Source: Sorghum bicolor (Eukaryota; Streptophyta; Magnoliopsida; Poales; Poaceae). Taken from it: a DNA stretch of 64,000 nt. This document shows positions 56,801 through 64,000 of this stretch, one piece after another (the first letter of the stretch is position 1; every line of letters starts with the position of its first letter). The stretch lies in the NCBI RefSeq assembly GCF_000003195.3, contig NC_012870.2, positions 30,248,477-30,312,476 of the forward strand, given 5' to 3'. The notes below the pieces were generated by a model, which searched no databases, was not told where the DNA came from, and saw nothing but the letters and a program-made list of their open reading frames with translations. The translations under genes were made by a program, and so were the position numbers.

Positions 56801-57527
56801 CCTAGAAGAGAGGAGAGATTTATGCAACTTTATGAGGCAGATCAAAGTGCCGACTGGGTTTTCAGCAAACCCAAAGAAGCTAGTGTCGATGAAGGACCTA
56901 TCATTTCACTACTGCAAAGCTCACGATTGTCATATGATGCTAACAGTGTACCTACCAATTGCAATTAGGGCTATAAAGCCAGAGTTTTTGAAAATGGCCA
57001 TCACCCGCATGTGCTACTTCTGGTCAAAGATCTCACAGAAGACGATTCGCAGGGAAGAGCTGAGAGACCTACATGATTTCGTGGTGGAGACCCAGAACCA
57101 ACTAGAGATGTGTTTACCTCCTGCTTTTTTTGATATAATGGTCCCTTACTTTGGCATAATTGAAGATATATGGGAGCTTGAGTATGGAAGGGATCTAAAG
57201 ATCGCCCTATTTCGATGTCGCTGGATCAAGCAACATAATGTAAATGAGATTGGGTTGATAGTCCTAGATCTACAGAACATAGGATACCAAGATGACCCTT
57301 GGGTGCTCGCTTCAAGTGTCGCACAAGTTTTCTATTTGCCAGACCCGCTAAGTATCCGCCCCCCGAGGAAGAAGATAATGCATGTGGTTGTCCCTGGGAA
57401 ACAACACCTTATCGGAGTTGATGGAGTGGATGATGTTGAAGCTCACAATAACTACGAAGAGATGCATTTGTTTTCTGACTTTAGTAGGAAAATCAGTGTT
57501 GTGGAAAGAAACCTACCAAAAACGTAA
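53812..57527 (+). CDS. CACTA transposase (TNPD-like), two exons, internal deletion
   Basis: Proposed exon 1 is 53812-53829 (MGSLEK), donor GTAAG, intron to 54704 (TTTTAAAAG), exon 2 54705-57527; the phase fits and gives EYRNSWMYGW, the usual N-terminus of the family. Order in exon 2: a transposase-associated domain with Cys/His pairs (CPCKDCKN, residues 1-75 of the main frame), an acidic spacer, CPNHCILFRGD and CPRCG, Transposase_21 (about 330-520: HPADASQWQDF, RNVRFALSTDGMNPF, GCLVCLD), then DUF4218-like sequence (IDSMHVQKNVFESL, LPPAFFDIMVP). At about residue 806 this jumps directly to DUF4216-like YFGIIEDIWELEY, where I would expect a few hundred more residues. No stops. Binding and cutting of the CACTA ends is the family role. 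Confidence 0.85.
54180..54605. repeat. 146-bp tandem repeat in the transposase intron
   Basis: TAATAGCCAA recurs at 54291, 54437 and 54583, and GCTAATTGGTAAAATAATA precedes each by about 60 bases. Period 146, nearly three copies, A/T-rich. Confidence 0.85.
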
Positions 57528-57689
57528 TGCCATGGGAAAGAAAAGGTGGCAAGGCAAAATTTGTTACAGCGGGTCCTAGCTAGTTCGAATAAGTGTGTGT
57601 GTGTGTGTCTGTATCTGTAAAACTACATGTTGTGTATGCTTGTGAGTCGGACTATATATTTATGTATGTTTGTGAGACTACTTTTCATG

Positions 57690-59215
57690 TTGGGGCCGTC
57701 TAGGGTGCTTCGATAAACTATGTTCACATGTTCTCAAAATCCAAGACTTGACTTGGTCAAACGAGGCACTTAATGACCTCAGCTGGAAAACCTTTGAATA
57801 CAAAGTTGTTATAACGCATCAAGATATACGTTTCATACATAGGCCATTTTACCATCCGGAAAAGTTTTGGTAGACTATATCCACAAAATCTTGAATACTT
57901 CATGAAACAATACGCGAGACTTGTGGATTTCGAACTACACATTCATAAAACTTTCTCCAATGGAAAAATGGTCTATATATCAAATGTAGATATTGATGAG
58001 TGGAACAAACTTGGTATTCATGACTTTTCATGTTGGGGCCGTCTAGGGTGTCGAAACTCGCACGTTGCTATCAAAATTTCGAAATTCAAGATTCGAGCGG
58101 TCCAAACTCAGTCAAATGAAAAGTTGACCACTACAAGAAATGTAGATCTTGATGTGATTGACAAACTTTGTATTTATGATTTTTCTAGTTGAGACCATCT
58201 AGGGTTCGGTCAAAGAGCCTTTCTGTTAAAATCCTATAGTTGACTTGGTCAAACGTGGTCGAACGAGGCACTAAATGACCCCATATGAAAAACTTTTGAA
58301 TACAAGAGTGTTAGAACTCATCAAAACCTACATTTCATACATGGACCACTTCATCATCTGAAAAAGCTTCGGTAAACTATGTTAACATGTTCTCAAAACC
58401 CAAGACTTGACTTGGTCAAACGTGGTCAAACGAGGCACTTAATGACCTCAGCTGGAAAACCTTTGAATACAAAGTTGTTATAACTCATCAAGATATACTT
58501 TTCATACATAGGCCATTCTACCATCCGGAAAAGTTTTGGTAGACTATATGCACAAAATCTTGAATCTCACATAGACTTCATGAAACAATACGCGAGACTT
58601 GTGGATTTTGAACTACACATTCATAAAACTTTCTCCAATGGAAAAATGGTCTATATATCAAATGTAGATATTGATGAGTGGAACAAACTTGGTATTCATG
58701 ACTTTTCATGTTGGGGCCGTCTAGGGTGTCGAAACTCGCACGTTGCTATCAAAATTTCGAAATTCAAGATTCGAGCGGTACAAACTCAGTCAAATGAAAA
58801 GTTGACCACTACAAGAAATGTAGATCTTGATGTGATTAACAAACTTTGTATTTATGATTTTTCAAGTTGAGACTGTCTAGGGTTCGGTCAAAGAACCTTT
58901 TTGTTAAAATCTAATAGTTGACTTTGGTCAAACATGGTCGAACGAGGCACTAAATGACCCCTTATGAAAAACTTTTGAATATAAGAGTGTTAGAACTCAT
59001 CAAAACCTACATTTCATACATGGACCATTTCATCATCTGAAAAAGCTTCGGTAAACTATGTTCACATGTTTTGAAAACCCAAGACTTGACTTGGTCAAAC
59101 GTGGTCAAACGAGGCACTTCATGACCTCAGCGGGAAAACCTTTGAATACAAAGTTGTTATAACTCATCAAGATATACGTTTCATACATAGGCCATTTTAC
59201 CATCTGGAAAAGTTA
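57690..59215. repeat. 660-680-bp tandem repeat downstream of the transposase
   Basis: CCAAGACTTGACTTGGTCAA recurs at 57741, 58400 and 59079: two full units and one partial. Each unit contains two diverged half-units (GACTTGGTCAAACG...GAGGCACT). Two near-identical 96-codon frames (57902, 58580) are by-products of the repeat and not genes. Confidence 0.85.
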
Positions 59216-59845
59216 TCTACTCCAAGCTATGCTTTTTAGTATATACGTCTCATATTTTGGCCGTGCCCTACTATATATTATTATACATATTAGTACAAAC
59301 TTGGTAAGATTAGGTTTGACTAATTTCTATTTTTATTATAAATAAATATGTCTCCAAGCTATATATTATTATAGATATTAACTATCTAATACGTCTCATA
59401 TGTTAGTTCTGATTCAAAGGTGCAGTATGTTTGAATCGTAGTATATTCGTTTGAATGCTGCATTATATCAGTTTCTACTGTGAAACATGCAAAGTTTTCA
59501 GTTACTATTGTGAAAGATGCAAAGTTTTCAGTTACAAGATGCAAAGTTTTCAGTTACAAGATGCAAAGTTTTCAGTTACTAGATGCAAAGTTTTCTGTTA
59601 CTAGATGCAAAGTTTTCTACTACTAGATGCAAAGTTTTCAGTTACTAGATGCAAAGTTTTCAGTTACTAGATGTATGTTTCAATTTTTTATCAATTATAC
59701 ATTGTTGTGACCTGAATTATCAGCCTAGGAAACATCACAATTAAGAAACTGTTGCATTGTGGAGGGTGTTTCAATGTTTGTTTCATGGAGGCTTTGTTAG
59801 CAAATTTGTTTGGGAAACTGTGCAATGACACCATGCACTGAGACT
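59216..59845. repeat. 22-bp minisatellite and A/T-rich spacer
   Basis: GCAAAGTTTT occurs at 59489, 59519, 59541, 59563, 59585, 59607, 59629 and 59651, a 22-bp period after the first copy (unit close to AGATGCAAAGTTTTCAGTTA). The flanking sequence is A/T-rich without genes. Confidence 0.85.
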
Positions 59846-59960
59846 GGCCTAAGGGCGGCTTGATCAGGAACCGCCCCTAGAAATGTATTTGTAAGGGCGG
59901 CTCACTCACCAGCCGCCCTTACAAATGAATCGGGTATATATACATTCGCCAAAAAAATTT
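59846..59960 (+). promoter_or_regulatory. internal subterminal-type block with TATA box
   Basis: Four copies of the CACTA subterminal motif (TAAGGGCGGCT, ACCGCCCCTAG, GTAAGGGCGGCT, AGCCGCCCTTACA) lie between 59852 and 59931, directly followed by GGGTATATATACATTCGCC. The same motif-then-TATA arrangement occurs at the left end before the transposase gene, so this is probably the promoter of the second gene. Confidence 0.65.
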
Positions 59961-60690
59961 GGCTAAGTCTTGGGCGCATTACTCTGTGTTGACGCCGGCA
60001 GCTGCCCGACTCCGCCGCCGGCCACCCTGTGCGCTCCTCCTCCCTCCAGCCCGGCGGCCCTCCTCCCTCCTCCCTCCTCCGTCCTCACTGGCGGCCCTCC
60101 ACCCTCCTCCCCGCTGCTGGCGCCCGTGCTCGCGCGTGCCGGCGCCCCACGGTGTCTAGGGTTTCGAGATCCGCCACGCCTGCACCTCCCAAACCCTCCC
60201 GCCGAAGGAATCGAAGTAGCGCCTCGTCTGTTTGCGGCGGCGGTCGCACTTCCTCGGCCGCGCAGCGCAGTCGCGCCACCACCCCCTCCTCGCCGCCCCG
60301 CCCCGCCCAGACCAGGCATCACGCCGGCCGCTCACCCCGCCCACCTGTGGACCGAAGCCGAGGGTCGCGTCCTCGGAGGCCGACGTCCGCTGGAAGTCCG
60401 CCGCAGCTGGGGCCCCTGCTCCTCCCTTCTTCACTGCGCGCGTCTTTCTTCGGATTATTCACCTTCTTGGTATGTTGCTGCTGCAGATATTTCCCCTGCC
60501 TCCGTGAGGGATTCTTTTGTTCTGGTTTGCTGTGATTTGATATTGGTGCCTTCGTGCCCAGGTTTGTTCCAGATTTGGTCGTCTGGAGGTCTGAGACGCT
60601 GTCTATTTGTGCTGCTTGGGCTTCATTGTCGTCCACACCGTCTACGTGATTCTGGGTATGTCTCTGCTGCACATATTCTTCCCTGACTCC
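59961..60690 (+). other. GC-rich leader of the second CACTA gene
   Basis: About 59985-60430 is very GC-rich with Pro/Ala/Arg-rich frames in all readings and no domain. Possible splice donors are TTG-GTATGT near 60470 and GG-GTATGT near 60656. I treat it as 5' untranslated leader, possibly captured genic DNA. A 238-codon frame here (59970-60686) is not trusted. Confidence 0.4.
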
Positions 60691-61523
60691 TAGAGGTCAC
60701 GCAATGATTCATCACAATCATAATCATCACACAATATATTATGCAATGTATACCTATTTACATATGGTTCAATTTCAAGTGATGTGTTCTTGCGGCTTTT
60801 TTATATTCTTAATACCATACCGAGATATTGCCTAGGTTTACTGTTGGTGTAGAAAGAGTCTCAATAACGTACCGAGATATGAAAAAAAGAGAATCTTCTG
60901 TGGGAATTGTTAACCCTCCTTTAATTTGTATTGCTTATTTAATTGCTGGGAATTGTTGGACTGGTAATTTCTGTGATCAGTGCTATTTTCAGTCTTCAGT
61001 AACTGAATTAATTTCTGTGAAACTGATCAGTGCATTAGTTTTTGCATCCACTAATTTTTGTGAAACTGATCAGTGCATTAGTTTTTGCATCCACTAATTC
61101 TTAGCTGTCATAGAATCTTGTTGCTGCAAAAATGCAAAAAGGAAAAGAAAAGTTTTGTTCAATAAAAAAATAACTAGCACGTTGCAACTTGCTGCAATCC
61201 AAAATAAGTTCAGATACAGTACTGGATAGTGGTCCATTGTAGTTAATTGCTCAATTGCATCTCGGTTTTTATGAATATGAGATAGGCCGGAGCCCGGAGG
61301 TCTAATTAAGAAGGAAATATCCACATCCTAACTCTGGTTGAAAAGGATTATTATTGGTGTTGAAACTTAAGCTTTCTTCAGACATGTTTCTTAATTGGCT
61401 GCGATTTGGTTTATGATTTTTGTTTGTGGTTGCCGGTAGGTTATCCTATTCTATCTTCTCTTTGACAGCATGGATGAATCAATGCCCCTTGCTGTGTTGA
61501 GCCTGCAGGACAGCAAGCATGTC
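60691..61523 (+). other. presumed leader intron, first part
   Basis: No gene. A duplicated segment of about 50 bases (TGTGAAACTGATCAGTGCATT, then a TTTTTGCATCCACTAAT-type end) is seen near 61016-61100. Confidence 0.4.
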
Positions 61524-63249
61524 TTTTACCACTGCTACATTTCATACTCTACTAATACTACTAGCTGCTACCATGCTCTTCTCTTCCCTTTCCTCTCCTA
61601 TCCTCTCCTCTTCTTTGTTTTGCCAATGATGAATTTGTCTAAATCCATAGATAATATGGGATATGAGCTGATGATCAATAACTTGTGAGGGACTTGGCAT
61701 CATCACAACAGCCGCCCCTACTTTACCTTGACTCTTATTTGTTATGATGTCGTGGTGCTCCAAGTTTATGATCAAATGATGATTGACATATTTCTGAGGC
61801 CACTATTTGGACCATATCTGCCAAGTCTCCCCTCTACTTTCTCCTTTGTTTTGCCGATGATGAAATTATCCAACTGCATACATTAATTTAGAATATGAGC
61901 TGATGATCTAGACATGTTTCTGAGGCCACTATTTATGTAGTTCATCACTCTCCTGTCCTCTACTTTGTTTTGCCCACTCTTCCCTCTCATGTCCTTTACT
62001 TTGTTTTGCTGATGATGAAATAGAGCAACTCTCCAACACTCTCCACTGCTTTCCTCTCCTACTACTGTCCAACTCTCCTCTCCTCTTCTAGTACTAAAAT
62101 CTCTACTACTACTGTACTCTCTTCTCTCTACTGTATCTATGTATCTTTATTTGTTAACTGAGCCTGTGATGCTTCTTTATTTGTTAACTGAGCATATTGC
62201 CACTGCCTATGATGATCATATGCCAATTTTGAACACTTTGAGGACATTTTACCTGAAATAAGCACATCAATTGTTGAATTGATCACATGCCACTCACTGT
62301 TATTGCTTATATAGCATGTTGCCAATTTGGATGCCAATTTTAGTAAGCTAGCAGTAGTAACAGTTAGTGAATGGCATATGCAACTATGTTTTTTTGGAAA
62401 GTTTTCTAAACTGTTATTTCTCTACTATTTATAATATAATTACTGAGGCAGTGGCATATGAATGATGGAGTTTACCCCCCTAACTATAAACTATTATCTT
62501 TTACCACCGCTACATTTCATACTATACTAATACTACTAGCTGCTACCATACTCTTCTCTTCCCTCCTCTCCTATCCTCTCCTCTTCTTTGTTTTGTCAAT
62601 GATGAATTTGTCTAAATCCATAAATAATATGGGATATGAGCTGATGATCAATAACTTGTGAGGGACTTGGCATCATCACACCAGCCGCCCCTACTTTACC
62701 TTGACTCTTATTTGTTATGATGCCGTGGTGCTCCAAGTTCATGATCAAATGATGATTGACATGTTTCTGAGACCATCCTTCCTTGCCTTTTATTGTCCAA
62801 GTCCATGCATTAAGTTAGAATATGAACTTTCCTATTGGCATCATCATCACAACTACTACTGCTAGCTTACTACTACTGCTAGCTTACTACTGCTGCTAGT
62901 TTACTACTACTGCTAGCTTGCTACTGCTGCTAGCTTACTACTACTACTAGCTTACTACTGCATGTAGCTTACTACTAGTGCTAGCTTACTACTACTGCTA
63001 GGTTACTACTGCTAGCTGCCATACTCTTCTCTTCCCTCTCCTCTCCTATCCTCTCCTCTTCTTTGTTTTGCCAATGATGAATTTGTCTAAAATCCATAGA
63101 TATATGGAATATGAGCCGATGATCAATAACTTGTGAGGGACTTGCCATCATCACACCAGCCTCCCCTACTTTACCTTGACTCTTATCTGTTATGATGCCG
63201 TGGTGCTCCAAGTTCATGATCAAATGATGATTGACATGTTTCTGAGGCC
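61524..63249. repeat. three dispersed copies of a ~280-bp unit
   Basis: Copies at 61524-61801, 62499-62774 and 63011-63249 share TTTTACCACYGCTAC (first two), a CTCTTCTCTTCC pyrimidine tract, GATATGAGCTGATGATCAAT and GCCCCTACTTTACC. They are probably tandem duplications inside the leader intron, separated by A/T-rich or CTA-rich spacers. Confidence 0.8.
62857..63010. repeat. imperfect CTACTGCTAGCTTA repeat
   Basis: Roughly eight units of TACTACTGCTAGCT with small variations in a 150-bp stretch; GCTAGC palindromes recur about every 19 bases. Confidence 0.75.
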
Positions 63250-63381
63250 ATCCTTCCTTGCCTTTTATTGTCCAAGTCCATGCATTAAGTTATAATATGA
63301 ACTTCCCTGTACTTGGCACCATCATCACTACTACTACTGCTAATTATTTGATTTCTTCTGTCTACTAGAACAAAGCACGAA

Positions 63382-63978
63382 ATGTCGAGGTCGACAGACA
63401 GTGCAGCCCGAGGCCTCGGAAATTCTGAGTTGCCACCCCAGGAAGGGCAAGAGATAGAGGACCAGCTTACTCAGGAGCAGTTGGATGAAGAGTTACAAAA
63501 TGATGTTGATGTAATGCTTACTCAAGAGGATGTTCATGAGGAGGAAGCTAGAGAGGCTGTTGAATGTGAAGAAGAGGAGGATGAGGACGAGAGCTCATCC
63601 TCGGGGGGATATGTAAGTCCCGAGGATCCTCACCCAACAGAACCCAGACGGAGGCCAACAGAGGATGAGTTGGACCCTGATTTTGACATGACATCAGAGG
63701 TAGGGATACAAGCCTTTGCATCCTGTATAATTTGCTAAGGCTCTAGTATTGACATGTCTTATACGCAGCTCCCTCCTAGACCCCCGAAAAGACGACGTCG
63801 TCGTCCGGCACGTTTTGTCGATCATGATGAAGCACAGGAAAGGAGAGAGGAGGCAACAGCCACAGAGTCTAACATTCAGACCTCTGCTCCACAGCCTCAA
63901 GCCACAACCACGACCATGACTCCCGCACCAAAGAGGGGACGAGGGAAAAGACGTTCAAACCAATATCCAAAGAAGGGG
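63382..63978 (+). CDS. second CACTA gene, acidic/basic N-terminal exons (partial)
   Basis: An acceptor (CTTCTGTCTACTAG, ending 63368) precedes ATG at 63382. Exon 1 runs to 63699 and ends in frame before GTAGGG; the 69-bp intron ends ACGCAG at 63768; exon 2 (63769-63978) ends before GTATGT and continues beyond the window. Both junctions are phase 0. The first exon is acidic (EEARE, ECEEEEDEDESSSS), the second begins with PPKRRRRRP, a likely nuclear localisation signal, and ends Pro/Thr/Arg-rich. The position after the TNPD-like gene and this composition suggest the second (TNPA or Transposase_24-type) protein, whose DNA-binding domain would lie to the right. The domain itself is not visible. 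Confidence 0.6.
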
Positions 63979-64000
63979 GTATGTTATGTGATAACAGCGG

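Larger units (their letters stand above)
53373..64000 (+). mobile_element. CACTA (En/Spm-type) DNA transposon, left part
   Basis: Begins CACTACTACAG after GAC (53370-53372), the probable 3-bp target site. It holds an array of alternating subterminal motifs, a TNPD-like transposase gene, long tandem repeats and the start of a second gene. The right terminus is not in the window, so size and target duplication cannot be confirmed. Confidence 0.9.

Noticed and set aside
57902..58870. Two near-identical 96-codon frames (57902-58192, 58580-58870)
   Set aside because: They lie in corresponding places of the 660-680-bp tandem repeat and show no domain.
59480..59672. Regular short repeats as a possible CRISPR array
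   Set aside because: A 22-bp head-to-tail minisatellite without unique spacers in a plant transposon; not CRISPR.
59970..60686. 238-codon Pro/Ala-rich frame and its overlapping shadows
   Set aside because: High GC gives long frames on both strands. A leader position with splice-donor-like sites is more likely.

Overview
The window looks like repeat-dense intergenic DNA of a grass nuclear genome. I infer an Andropogoneae grass, most likely Sorghum or a close relative. The evidence is stacked LTR retrotransposons with plant-type primer sites, a CACTA transposon, a LINE fragment, a Helitron-like end, hAT-type elements, and a MITE with GGCCTTGTTTAGTTCC termini that I know as abundant in sorghum. 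I recognise no ordinary host gene.

Layout. 1-5018: a minus-strand chromovirus-type Ty3/gypsy element (H) with gag, protease and a shortened pol, plus the pol tail of a neighbouring tandem copy. H is interrupted at 5019-13785 by element A, a decayed Athila-type element (target duplication GCATG) that itself carries an 842-bp hAT-like insertion. 13797-18689: element B, a decayed Tat-type element with RT, RNase H and a second RNase H. 18690-22250: debris, including a Helitron-like end, a hAT MITE, an L1-type LINE fragment, a 57-bp tandem repeat, an inverted-repeat MITE and an LTR scrap.

22250-46529: a three-level nest. Old element C (minus strand) has its right LTR split by element E (minus, 25578-45092, duplication GTCAT). 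The right LTR of E is split by element D (plus, 35609-44931, duplication GCCTT). E also carries a solo LTR (29871-30553, duplication GTTCC) and a MITE (29457-29700), both inside its env-position ORF. D is young: its LTRs are about 99% identical by eye, and the only disablement I can see in its gag-pol frame is one frameshift, although its protease lacks the expected active-site motif. 46530-51965: a fragment of another Tat-type pol (G) split by element F (47027-51820, duplication ATTGG), a long non-coding retrotransposon derivative whose 5' LTR is replaced by a 111-bp palindrome.

53373 to the end: a CACTA element. It has terminal CACTACTACAG, an array of inverted 12-bp subterminal motifs, a transposase gene (six-codon first exon, 0.9-kb intron, long second exon with an internal domain deletion), long tandem repeats, a second block of subterminal motifs beside a TATA box, and the first coding exons of a second acidic, nuclear-type gene that runs off the window.

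The most interesting signal is in the Athila-type elements. A, D and E share a multi-stem structure in the 3' non-coding region with compensatory base changes and a conserved linker. D and E also show an LTR-like internal promoter in front of a separate 3' ORF, and A, D, E and F carry extra internal copies of their own polypurine-tract motif. All functions are inferred from sequence by eye; no search or alignment program was run.
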